From assembly GCA_902522325.1 (NCBI GenBank), contig CABYVA010000005.1:1-49801 (forward strand): a DNA stretch of 49,801 nt, read 5' to 3'. Position 1 is the stretch's first letter, and each line of letters starts with the position of its first letter. The DNA comes from an uncultured Pelagibacteraceae bacterium. Its GTDB lineage: Bacteria > Pseudomonadota > Alphaproteobacteria > Pelagibacterales > Pelagibacteraceae. Under the pieces are notes generated by a model. The model had not been told where the DNA came from, ran no database searches, and saw nothing but the letters and a program-made list of their open reading frames with translations. Below are positions 9,928 to 18,640 of this stretch, piece by piece. The position numbers and the translations under genes are program-made.

Positions 9928-11233
9928 GTTTGCCCGAAGCTGTTAATGCTTGATCTAAATCAGCAATTATATCATCTGGATGTTCGATACCTATAGATAA
10001 TCTAACATAACCAGGTGTTACGCCAGCAGCAAGTAACTCTTCAGGAGTTAATTGACTATGAGTTGTCGTAGCAGGATGTATTGCTAAACTTCTAGCATCA
10101 CCTATGTTCGCAACATGGTAAAACATTTTTAAAGCTTCAATAAACTTTTTACCAGCTTCTACGCCACCTTTAACTTCAATTCCAACTAAAGCACCATTTC
10201 CACCTTTGAAATATTTTTTAGCTCTAGCTGCTAAATCGCCTTTGTGAAGTGTAGGGTAGATAACTCTTTCAACATTTTTATGTTTGTTTAAATAATCAAC
10301 AACTTTTTCTGCATTTGAACAATGTTGTTTCATTCTTAATGGAGCTGTCTCTAGACCTTGTATAATCCCCCAAGCATTATCTGGTGCTAAAGGTGCGCCC
10401 AAGTCTCTTAATAAACAAACACGAGCTCTTACTGCAAATGAAACGTTAGCTCCAGTTAGTTGAGGAACTACTTCACCCCAAACTGCACCACCATAACTCG
10501 CATCAGGCTCATTAAACATTGGTTGTCTTTTAGGATTAGCAGTCCAATCAAAATTACCTCCATCAACTAAACAGCCACCAATAACTGTGCCATGTCCTCC
10601 AATGAATTTAGTTAAAGAGTGAACAACTACAGCAGCACCGTGTTCTATTGGTTTACAAATCACTGGTGCAGCCGTATTATCCATAATTAAAGGAATGTTA
10701 TGTTTTCTTCCAATATCTGCAACTTCTTTAATTGGAAAAACTCTTAAGTAAGGATTTGGTAAAGTTTCTGCATAGAAACATCTAGTTCTATCATCAATCA
10801 GCTTTTCAAAATTTTTTGGATCTGATGGATCTGCATATCTACACTCAATTCCCAGCTTTTTTAATGTATGAGTAAAAAGGTTAACAGTTCCTCCGTATAA
10901 ATCTGTGGAACTAATGAAATTATCACCCGACTGGCAAACATTCATTATTGCAAAAGTTGATGCTGCTTGACCTGACCCAACAGTAACGCAAGCAAGTCCG
11001 CCTTCTAAAGCCGCAACTCTTTTTTCAAGTACATCGTTAGTTGGATTCATTATTCTTGTATAAATGTTTCCAAATTCCTTTAGTGCAAAAAGATTTGCTG
11101 CATTTTCAGTATCTTTGAATTGATACGATGTTGTTCTATAAACGGGAACTGCAACTGCTGTAGTAGCTGGATCACTTCTGTAATCACCACCATGCAATGC
11201 TATAGTTTCCGGATTTTTTATATTTTTTGACAT
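9905..11233 (-). CDS. metY: O-acetylhomoserine aminocarboxypropyltransferase/sulfhydrylase
   Basis: Cys/Met metabolism PLP enzyme; ETIALHGGDYRSDPATTAVAVPVYRTTSYQF, VVHSLTKFIGGHGTVIGG. Confidence 0.93.
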   Translation of the reverse strand: MSKNIKNPETIALHGGDYRSDPATTAVAVPVYRTTSYQFKDTENAANLFALKEFGNIYTRIMNPTNDVLEKRVAALEGGLACVTVGSGQAASTFAIMNVCQSGDNFISSTDLYGGTVNLFTHTLKKLGIECRYADPSDPKNFEKLIDDRTRCFYAETLPNPYLRVFPIKEVADIGRKHNIPLIMDNTAAPVICKPIEHGAAVVVHSLTKFIGGHGTVIGGCLVDGGNFDWTANPKRQPMFNEPDASYGGAVWGEVVPQLTGANVSFAVRARVCLLRDLGAPLAPDNAWGIIQGLETAPLRMKQHCSNAEKVVDYLNKHKNVERVIYPTLHKGDLAARAKKYFKGGNGALVGIEVKGGVEAGKKFIEALKMFYHVANIGDARSLAIHPATTTHSQLTPEELLAAGVTPGYVRLSIGIEHPDDIIADLDQALTASGKPSLKAVS

Positions 11234-11261
11234 TATTACCTCTCAATTAATTTAATTATTA

Positions 11262-11308
11262 CAATTTAACTAAAATAACCGCATGAATTCAAGTCAAATA
11301 GAGACTTT
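11262..11308 (-). promoter_or_regulatory. candidate SAM-II/SAM-V-type riboswitch in the metY leader
   Basis: metY-sense leader AAGTCTCTATTTGACTTGAATTCATGCGGTTATTTTAGTTAAATTG: stem AAGTC/GACTT whose ATTT loop can pair with the downstream AAAT (H-type pseudoknot), ending in a TTAGTTAAA element resembling the SAM-II 3' core; just upstream of a methionine gene. Confidence 0.5.
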
Positions 11309-11352
11309 AAAATTGACATTGTGTATAAATCTAAGTATTTATGCGCATTCCT

Positions 11353-11811
11353 ATGACAAAATTTGTAAAAAAAGCAGAAATTGAAAGTTCTTGGTATGAA
11401 ATAGATGCCAAAAATGCAGTAGTTGGTAGATTAGCAACTATAATTTCAAAAATAATTAGAGGAAAAAATAAAAACACTTTTACTCCTCACATGGATCATG
11501 GAGACTTTGTTGTGGTCAAAAATATAGAACAAATTAAATTTACTGGTAAAAAATTTCAAGATAAAATTTATTACAAACATACAGGTCATCCTGGGGGAAT
11601 TAAAGAAACTACTCCGGAAAAGTTATACCAAAAAAAACCTGAAGAAAGCTTGAAATTGGCTGTTAAAAGAATGTTACCAGGTGGAGCACTTGGAAAAAAA
11701 CAATTAAGCAAATTAAAAATTTATAAAGGTAATGAACATCCACATTCATCACAAAATCCTAAAATTTTAGATTTATCAAAACTTAATAGAAAAAATTTAA
11801 GAGCAGAATAA
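11353..11811 (+). CDS. rplM: 50S ribosomal protein L13 (ORF track starts at 11341; MTKF start is more likely)
   Basis: WYEIDAKNAVVGRLATIISKIIRGK, AVKRMLPGGALGKKQLSKLKIYKGNEHPH. Confidence 0.95.
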   Translation: MTKFVKKAEIESSWYEIDAKNAVVGRLATIISKIIRGKNKNTFTPHMDHGDFVVVKNIEQIKFTGKKFQDKIYYKHTGHPGGIKETTPEKLYQKKPEESLKLAVKRMLPGGALGKKQLSKLKIYKGNEHPHSSQNPKILDLSKLNRKNLRAE

Positions 11812-12221
11812 TGTCAGAAAATCAATTAGATTTCAAAGATAGTAAGTACTCGACAGGAAGAAGAAAAAAATCCATTGCAAAAATTTGGTTAAAAAAAGGT
11901 TCTGGCAAGATATTTGTTAATGGAAAATCTTATAATGAATATTTTAAAAGAGACAATCATAAAATGCAGTTATTAAGACCATTTGAGATTATTAATCAAC
12001 CTACTTCTTACGATGTAAGATGTAACGTTAGAGGAGGTGGCCACACAGGTCAGGCGGGAGCAATGGTTCTCGGAATTTCTAAAGCTTTGTTGCAATTTGA
12101 TCCTGAGTTAAAATCTGCTTTAAAAAAAGAAAAATTAACAACCAGAGACTCCCGAGCCGTTGAAAGAAAAAAATACGGTCATAGGAAAGCTAGAAGAAGC
12201 TTCCAGTTTTCTAAAAGATAA
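11811..12221 (+). CDS. rpsI: 30S ribosomal protein S9
   Basis: STGRRKKSIAKIWLKKGSGKIFVNG ... RDSRAVERKKYGHRKARRSFQFSKR. Confidence 0.97.
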   Translation: MSENQLDFKDSKYSTGRRKKSIAKIWLKKGSGKIFVNGKSYNEYFKRDNHKMQLLRPFEIINQPTSYDVRCNVRGGGHTGQAGAMVLGISKALLQFDPELKSALKKEKLTTRDSRAVERKKYGHRKARRSFQFSKR

Positions 12222-12229
12222 TATCTTTT
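12213..12229 (+). terminator. possible weak intrinsic terminator after rpsI
   Basis: AAAAGATA-A-TATCTTTT perfect inverted repeat running into TTTTTTAATC; overlaps the rpsI stop codon. AT-only stem, so weak. Confidence 0.3.
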
Positions 12230-12254
12230 TTAATCACAACTGTTATATTAAATT

Positions 12255-13277
12255 ATGTCAAAGCTTAACGTATTAATTTTTGGTGCCACGGGTTATATAG
12301 GTAATCAACTTGTTAAATTATTAATAAGTCATAAAAATATAAACATAAAATATTTATGTGGCAATTCTTCGGTAGGAAAAAAAATTTCTTATTATGAACC
12401 TAAACTTAAAAATAAAAAATTACCAAGAATAATTAAGTTTAAAAAAAAATATTTAAAAGAAATTGATATTATTTTTACAGCATTGCCAAATGGTGAAGCA
12501 CAAAAGATATCAAATTTACTATTAAAGAATAATACTTTAATAGACTTATCAGCAGATTTTAGATTAAAGAAAGCAAATAATTATCTCAAATGGTATAAAA
12601 TTAAACACTTATCACCGATCAATATTAAAAACAGTATATATGCGTTGCCCGAAATTAAAAAAAAAAATATTAAAAAATCAAAAATTATCTCTTGTCCTGG
12701 ATGTTATCCAACTTCAATTCTATTACCTTTAATTCCATTATTAAAAAAAGGATTAATTAGTACAAAAAATATAATAATAGATTCTAAATCGGGATATTCT
12801 GGAGCGGGTAGAGGTGTGCATAAAAAATATGCTAAAAAAAATCTTTATGAATCTTTAAGTGCTTATGGTGTTGCATATCACAGACATAATTCAGAAATTC
12901 AGCAAGAACTAGATTTATGTTCATATCAAGCTGTAAATTTTTCATTTACACCACATTTATCGCCAATGTTTAGAGGAATTTTAAGTACAATTTACGTAGA
13001 TTTAAAAAAAAATAAAAATATTAATAAAATTGTATCTACTTTGAGAACCTTTTATAAAAAAGAAAAGTTTATTAAAATTTTTAAAAAAAATTCTTTATTA
13101 AGCACAAATGAAGTAATAAATACAAATAATTGTTATATTTCGGTATGTAACACCAAGTTTAAGAATAAAATTATTATTTTATCAGCTATAGATAATTTGA
13201 TAAAAGGAGGCGCAGGTCAGGCGATTCAAAATATGAATATTAAATTTAACTTCAATGAATCTAAAGGTTTAACATGA
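12255..13277 (+). CDS. argC: N-acetyl-gamma-glutamyl-phosphate reductase
   Basis: GATGYIGNQLVKLL, SCPGCYPTSILLPL, DSKSGYSGAGRG motifs. Confidence 0.94.
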   Translation: MSKLNVLIFGATGYIGNQLVKLLISHKNINIKYLCGNSSVGKKISYYEPKLKNKKLPRIIKFKKKYLKEIDIIFTALPNGEAQKISNLLLKNNTLIDLSADFRLKKANNYLKWYKIKHLSPINIKNSIYALPEIKKKNIKKSKIISCPGCYPTSILLPLIPLLKKGLISTKNIIIDSKSGYSGAGRGVHKKYAKKNLYESLSAYGVAYHRHNSEIQQELDLCSYQAVNFSFTPHLSPMFRGILSTIYVDLKKNKNINKIVSTLRTFYKKEKFIKIFKKNSLLSTNEVINTNNCYISVCNTKFKNKIIILSAIDNLIKGGAGQAIQNMNIKFNFNESKGLT

Positions 13278-13444
13278 AAAAGATAATCATTTTGTTATTT
13301 TTAACTGCTTGCAGTACCAGCAATGTTGACAATAATCTAAATAATGAAACTTTAGATTTTAATATAAATTTAAATTTTGAAGAATTTGAATCATTATTGG
13401 AGAAATATAATAAAGTTAAAGGATATCCAGATATAAATAATTAA
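13274..13444 (+). CDS. small predicted lipoprotein, 56 aa (absent from ORF track)
   Basis: Manual translation MKKIIILLFLTACSTSNVDNNLNNETLDFNINLNFEEFESLLEKYNKVKGYPDINN*; lipobox LTAC; ATGA overlap with the argC stop. Confidence 0.7.
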   Translation: MKKIIILLFLTACSTSNVDNNLNNETLDFNINLNFEEFESLLEKYNKVKGYPDINN

Positions 13445-13448
13445 TTAT

Positions 13449-14735
13449 ATGAAAAAAATTGGTATAGGAATAATTGGTTTAGGCAATATAGGAAGTCGTT
13501 TATATAAAGAGATTATATCTAAAAAAAAAGACATAGGTCTTAAAACAAACACAAGTATTAATATTGTAGCGATATCAGCAAAAAATATTAACAAAAAAAG
13601 AACTTTTAAAATTAAAAGAAAAATTTTTTTCAAAAGACCTTTGGATATAACAAAAAATCCTAAAGTTAATATAGTGATTGAGTTGATAGGTAAAGAGAGT
13701 GGAATTTCTAAAAAAATTGTCGAAAATTCTTTAAAAAATAAAAAACATGTTATTACAGCTAATAAGGCTCTCATATCTAAACATGGTGATCATTTATCTT
13801 CAATAGCGGAAAAAAATAAAGTTAATTTAGAATTTGAAGCTGCTGTTGGTGGCGGTATACCAGTTTTAAGAACTTTAAAAGAAGGTTTAGCCACAAATAA
13901 GATTTCAAAAATTTATGGTATTTTAAATGGAACATGTAATTATATTTTATCTGAAATGGAGGATACAAAAGATTCATTTCAAAATGTTTTAAAAAAAGCA
14001 CAAAAACTAGGTTATGCAGAACCTAGTAACCCAAAATTAGATTTAAATGGTTCTGATGCTATGGCAAAAATTAAAATTTTATCTTCTTTAGCATTTAATA
14101 AAAAAATATCTAAATCTAAATGTTTATTAGAGGGCATAGAATCTATTGAAAGCAAAGATATTGATATTGCCAATCAATTAAATTTGAGAATTAAACTTTT
14201 AGGAATTACAGAATTAATTAATAATAAATTATTTGAAAGAGTCCATCCATGCTTAGTCCAGAAAAATACTTATATTTCAAATGTTAATGATGTTATGAAT
14301 GCTGTAATACTTGAGGGTGTGCCAGTTGGAGAAAGCGTATTACAAGGAGAGGGTGCAGGACCTGGTCCAACATCATCTGCTTTAATGTCCGATCTTTTAT
14401 CAATATTGAGAGGTAATATTAAATTTCCATTTGGTATACCGTCAAATAAAAGAAAAAAACCTATAATTTATGATCAAAACCAAAACTTTAATTCTTTATA
14501 TTTAAGATTTGAGGTTAAGGACAAACCGGGTGTTTTATCTCAAATTACTAAACAATTAGCAAAATATAAGATTTCTATAGCTCGTTTAATACAAATTCCT
14601 GACCATAAAAGAAAAAGAGCATCAATTATAATAATCACCCACAAATCCAAAGAACTATATTCATATAAATGCTTAAAAGCCTTTAAATCCAATAAAAATG
14701 TACTGAAATTACCAACATTAATAAGACTTTTTTAG
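13449..14735 (+). CDS. hom: homoserine dehydrogenase (with C-terminal ACT domain)
   Basis: GIIGLGNIGSRLY, GILNGTCNYILSEM, GYAEPSNPKLDLNGSDAMAKI, ACT-like FEVKDKPGVLSQITKQLAKYKISI. Confidence 0.94.
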   Translation: MKKIGIGIIGLGNIGSRLYKEIISKKKDIGLKTNTSINIVAISAKNINKKRTFKIKRKIFFKRPLDITKNPKVNIVIELIGKESGISKKIVENSLKNKKHVITANKALISKHGDHLSSIAEKNKVNLEFEAAVGGGIPVLRTLKEGLATNKISKIYGILNGTCNYILSEMEDTKDSFQNVLKKAQKLGYAEPSNPKLDLNGSDAMAKIKILSSLAFNKKISKSKCLLEGIESIESKDIDIANQLNLRIKLLGITELINNKLFERVHPCLVQKNTYISNVNDVMNAVILEGVPVGESVLQGEGAGPGPTSSALMSDLLSILRGNIKFPFGIPSNKRKKPIIYDQNQNFNSLYLRFEVKDKPGVLSQITKQLAKYKISIARLIQIPDHKRKRASIIIITHKSKELYSYKCLKAFKSNKNVLKLPTLIRLF

Positions 14736-14736
14736 T

Positions 14737-15639
14737 ATGGAAATATATTACAAGTTATTTGAAGTCTTATTTCCTGTATTTTTTGTAGTTGGTATTGGTT
14801 ATTATCTTGGAAAAAAAAACCCAAAAATAGATACATCTTTTATTACAAATTTTGCTGCAAATATTGGTACTCCAGCAATGATAATATTTGCAGTTACATC
14901 TACTGGAATTACATTTGATATATTTAAAGACTATTTCTGGTATTATTTGATAGCGATTACGTGTTTTGCCGCTGTTGGTATTCCTACCTTATTTCTTTTA
15001 AAAACAAAAGATATAGTTAGAGAGCTTCCACCTCTTATTTTACCAAACACAGGTAATATGGGTGTTCCGATATGTCTTTTTGCATATGGTTCTGAAGGCC
15101 TGGGTGTTTCTGCATCTATCACATCTTTAATTATTTTATTTCATTTTACTTTAGGTGTTTTTTTAGCTGATAGAAAATTTAATTTAAAAATTATTTTAAA
15201 AAACCCACCATTTTATGCAATATTATTTTCCACACTAATTCTGTACAATGACATCGATCTACCAGTTTTTATTATCAATACAACAGAATGGTTAATGTTT
15301 GCTACAATTTTTTTGATACTTATGTCATTAGGAATTGCTTTAACTAGACTAAAAGTTTTTTCATTATCAAATGCTTTGGTTTCTTCATTTACAAGAATGA
15401 TTATAGGACCCATTATCGGACTAATCTTGATATTTTATTTTGATCTTTCTGGTTTTGCAGCGGGCGTTTTGTTAATTCAATGTTCTATGCCTAGTGCTGT
15501 ATTAAACTATTTAGTAGCTAGTATTTATTCTCCAAAAAAAATAGTAGATAGTGTAGCAAGCACAATTGTTGTTTCTACTCTGATGTCATTTATAACTTTA
15601 CCTATTGTAGTTTATTTCGCTCTGAAATATTTTTCTTAA
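14737..15639 (+). CDS. AEC (auxin efflux carrier) family transporter
   Basis: 10-TM pattern, LPPLILPNTGNMGVPICLFAYGSEG signature. Confidence 0.85.
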   Translation: MEIYYKLFEVLFPVFFVVGIGYYLGKKNPKIDTSFITNFAANIGTPAMIIFAVTSTGITFDIFKDYFWYYLIAITCFAAVGIPTLFLLKTKDIVRELPPLILPNTGNMGVPICLFAYGSEGLGVSASITSLIILFHFTLGVFLADRKFNLKIILKNPPFYAILFSTLILYNDIDLPVFIINTTEWLMFATIFLILMSLGIALTRLKVFSLSNALVSSFTRMIIGPIIGLILIFYFDLSGFAAGVLLIQCSMPSAVLNYLVASIYSPKKIVDSVASTIVVSTLMSFITLPIVVYFALKYFS

Positions 15640-16491
15640 ATGAAGGCTATTATATTGAATTTATCGGCATGGGTTATGCTGCCTATAATGGATGGCTTTG
15701 CAAAATATTTAAGTTCAACAATACCAGTTCTCCAAATTACTTGGTCTAGATATTTTTTCACTGTTATAATTGCTTTACCCATTATGTTATTTTTTTTTAG
15801 AAAAGATTTCAAATGGACTCAGCAACCTAAATTACAATTAATTCGTGGTTTACTACTATTTAGTGCTAACATTTTATTTTTTTATTCAATTTCTGTAATT
15901 TCACTTGCTAAAGCTCTTACTTTAGCCTTTATAGCTCCTTTAATAGTAACTATTTTGTCTCCCATTTTACTATACGAGAAAGTTGGCTTTCGTAGATGGG
16001 CAGCAGTGATAACTGGATTTATTGGTTCATTAATCGTTCTAAGACCTGGTTTCGTTGAGATAAATTCAGCTAGCCTAGCAGCTTTAGGAACAGGTTTTTT
16101 ATATGGAATTTATTTAATAGTAACTAGAAAATTACATAATTCAGATCATCCTCTTTTAACGCTTCTATTAACTGGTGTAGTAGGGGCTATAATTGGCTCA
16201 ATGATAGTGCCTATAGTTTGGGTTAAACCTACATTAATAGAATGGTACATGATGTTTGCTATAGGTTTTTTTGCTTCTTTAGGTCATCTTCTTCTTATTC
16301 TATCTTTAAGATTTGCAGACGCTTCAAGATTAGCTCCTTTAGGTTATTTTGAAATTATTACTAATATTATTATCGGTTTTTACTTCTTCAACCACTTCCC
16401 TGACAACTGGACTTTCCTTGGTTTGTTTGTAATTGTGCTATCTGGCATTTATATATTTAAAAGAGAGTCGCTAAATAAATCTAATATTTAA
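15640..16491 (+). CDS. DMT superfamily (EamA) transporter
   Basis: Duplicated EamA repeats; 10 TM; SLAKALTLAFIAPLIVTILSPILLYEKVGFRRW. Confidence 0.88.
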   Translation: MKAIILNLSAWVMLPIMDGFAKYLSSTIPVLQITWSRYFFTVIIALPIMLFFFRKDFKWTQQPKLQLIRGLLLFSANILFFYSISVISLAKALTLAFIAPLIVTILSPILLYEKVGFRRWAAVITGFIGSLIVLRPGFVEINSASLAALGTGFLYGIYLIVTRKLHNSDHPLLTLLLTGVVGAIIGSMIVPIVWVKPTLIEWYMMFAIGFFASLGHLLLILSLRFADASRLAPLGYFEIITNIIIGFYFFNHFPDNWTFLGLFVIVLSGIYIFKRESLNKSNI

Positions 16492-16911
16492 CTTAATATA
16501 ATACTTCAGTTATATGATTTATATAATTGAAATTATTGAATATTTTATACTTATTAAAGTAATAGATTAATATATGTGATAAATAGATACTCTTATATAA
16601 AATAAAATGAGTAGTGAAATAAGACAGTAAAATCAAGGGTTTTTGAAGTGTTAAAACAAAATCATCAATTATAGTTTTATAAAGGTCAATATAATCAAGA
16701 AAATAAGGGAAAATATCACCTATTTTAGTGGCAAAATAAGCCCTGATAATCTTAGATTCCAGAGCTTTGCAGAAACTGAATATAGCGTTTAAACGGCCAT
16801 AGAAGGGGTATATTTAGCGATATATACATAGATAGTACAACTGAAGGGTGAATGTAAAAAATATAAGGATAATAGGGGGTAAATTAAAAAAAACGTTGGT
16901 ATTAATAGCTT

Positions 16912-17187
16912 TTAGACCCAAAAACCTTCCTTTTTTAGTAGTTTTTTCTTAGCCTTTGATCCTCCAGGAGCGGAAAAACCACCTATGGATCCATCAGATC
17001 TGATAACTCTATGACATGGTATTTTAGGTGGATAAGGGTTTTTCCCGCATGCATTAGCCACAGCTCTAGCTGCTTTAGGCATATTAATACCAATTGCTAC
17101 CTCTTTATAGGTTTTTACCTTACCTTTTGGTATAGTTTTTAGATATTTCCAGACTTTTATTTGAAATTTAGTACCTTTAAGGATCAT
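16912..17187 (-). CDS. small O6-alkylguanine-DNA alkyltransferase (MGMT) family protein
   Basis: PCHRVIRSDGSIGGFSAPGG active-site block with Cys; ATG at 17187 (MILKGTKFQIKVW) preferred over the GTG at 17217 in the ORF track. Confidence 0.85.
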   Translation of the reverse strand: MILKGTKFQIKVWKYLKTIPKGKVKTYKEVAIGINMPKAARAVANACGKNPYPPKIPCHRVIRSDGSIGGFSAPGGSKAKKKLLKKEGFWV

Positions 17188-17188
17188 A

Positions 17189-17377
17189 AAACAGAAAAAA
17201 CCCCTGTTTCCTTGCACTTTTTACGGTGCAAAGAACAGTAGTTTTGGCACGTCGTTGTATGCGCTACCGCCATGCCTTCCGCTCTACATGTTTAGCGCTG
17301 CTTTGTAGAGCTTTCTGCCCCCTGGGCTTGAACCTCTCGGTTTTTCCCCAATCGGCCAGTTAAGGGTTGCCCCTTAA
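17189..17377 (-). ncRNA. candidate structured RNA of unknown class (or structured 5' leader of the MGMT gene)
   Basis: Minus strand: TTAAGGG-GCAA-CCCTTAA (17360-17377), AACC-GAGA-GGTT (17331-17342), GCTCTACA...TGTAGAGC (17281-17311) interleaved with GCGCTA/TAGCGC (17261-17298), TTGCAC...GTGCAA (17212-17231), AAACAG...CTGTTT (17189-17209). Visibly higher GC than the flanks; no ORF of 60 aa or more in its core. Confidence 0.4.
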
Positions 17378-17474
17378 TTAACAAAACAATATCAAAATCA
17401 ATAAGTTGAAAGTATCACTTATTTGTTGAATTTTAGGGGTTTTTCACAGGGCCTGAATAGTGGGGAAAACTTTT

Positions 17475-17639
17475 TTAATTCATTAATAGGTACAAAAGCA
17501 CAAAAATACTCAATAGAAATAAACCAAAAATAATCATTAAAATTCTATTTTTTGTTATTTCTGAAGCTTTTGACCAAAAATTCATTATCACAAATAATAA
17601 TACTGGTACCGCCAATCCAATTAAAATGTATTTAGGCAT
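17475..17639 (-). CDS. 54-aa predicted membrane protein (absent from ORF track)
   Basis: Manual translation MPKYILIGLAVPVLLFVIMNFWSKASEITKNRILMIIFGLFLLSIFVLLYLLMN*; two hydrophobic segments. Confidence 0.6.
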   Translation of the reverse strand: MPKYILIGLAVPVLLFVIMNFWSKASEITKNRILMIIFGLFLLSIFVLLYLLMN

Positions 17640-17722
17640 TAAAATTATTTATATCTTATTTACTTGACATTAAAAATGCTACATATTATAGTTCCGATAA
17701 TTAATGGTTATCGGAAATATAT

Positions 17723-18640
17723 ATGAATGAACTTGTAACAGACATAAAAAGTCTTGAATTAGAAACTTTAAAAAATTTAAAGAATTCTAAAGCTGCTAAT
17801 ACATTAAGAGCTTATCAAGCTGATTTTAAGGATTTTTCATCATTTTGTATAAAAAATGGATTAACTTCAATGCCAACTGAGCCTAAAATACTATCTTTGT
17901 ACCTAACCCACTTATCATCAACATCAAAATTTAGCACCTTAAAGAGAAGAATAGCTTCAATAAGCGTGATTCATAAGATGAAAGGGCATTATTTGGACAT
18001 AAAACATCCAATAATTATGGAAAATTTACATGGAATTAAAAGAGTCAAAGGAAGTAATCAAAAAGCGAAAAAACCTATATTAATCAGTGATTTAAAACTA
18101 ATAATTAATGCTATAGATCAATCAAATCAAACTGAAAAAAAAAAAATTAGAGATAAATCTATCATACTGACAGGATTTTCAGGAGGATTCAGAAGGTCGG
18201 AATTAGTAAATATTGACTACGACGACATAGAATTTGTAACCGAAGGTGTAAAAATTTTTATAAAAAGATCAAAAACTGATCAATCTGGTGAAGGAATGAT
18301 TAAAGCTATACCCTACTTTGAAAATAAAATATTTTGTCCAGTAACAAACCTAAAAAAGTGGATTGATTATTTAGATATTAAATCAGGCAAAATATTTGCT
18401 ATCTCAGATAAAAGCGTTGGTCTAATAATTAAAAAATATGCATCATTATCAGGTTTGGATGCAAATAGGTACGGAGGCCATAGTCTTAGATCCGGTTTTG
18501 CTACATCAACAGCTGAGTCAGGCGCAGAAGAAAGAAATATTATGGCAATGACAGGTCATAAAACTACGCAAATGGTTAGAAGATATATTCAAGAAGCAAA
18601 TTTATTTAAAAATAATGCATTAAATAAAATAAAAATTTAA
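17723..18640 (+). CDS. site-specific tyrosine recombinase / phage-type integrase
   Basis: SAM-like N-terminal domain plus catalytic set: GGFRRSEL (R), SKTDQ (K), HSLRSG (HxxR), GHKT (H), RRYIQ (Y). Confidence 0.93.
   Translation: MNELVTDIKSLELETLKNLKNSKAANTLRAYQADFKDFSSFCIKNGLTSMPTEPKILSLYLTHLSSTSKFSTLKRRIASISVIHKMKGHYLDIKHPIIMENLHGIKRVKGSNQKAKKPILISDLKLIINAIDQSNQTEKKKIRDKSIILTGFSGGFRRSELVNIDYDDIEFVTEGVKIFIKRSKTDQSGEGMIKAIPYFENKIFCPVTNLKKWIDYLDIKSGKIFAISDKSVGLIIKKYASLSGLDANRYGGHSLRSGFATSTAESGAEERNIMAMTGHKTTQMVRRYIQEANLFKNNALNKIKI

Noticed and set aside
17221-17377. tmRNA, RNase P, SRP or degenerate tRNA as an explanation for the GC-rich segment
   Set aside because: No tmRNA tag or TTCGAC/T-arm with CCA, no GAGGAAAGTCC of RNase P, no proper GGAA-capped SRP domain IV with flanking symmetric loop, and the tRNA-like snippets (GGTAGCGC, GGTTCAAGCC) are in the wrong order and do not form arms.
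17220-17722. Integron attI/attC site next to the tyrosine recombinase
   Set aside because: No GTTRRRY/RYYYAAC pair and no gene-cassette array; the recombinase does not show an obvious IntI-specific insert.
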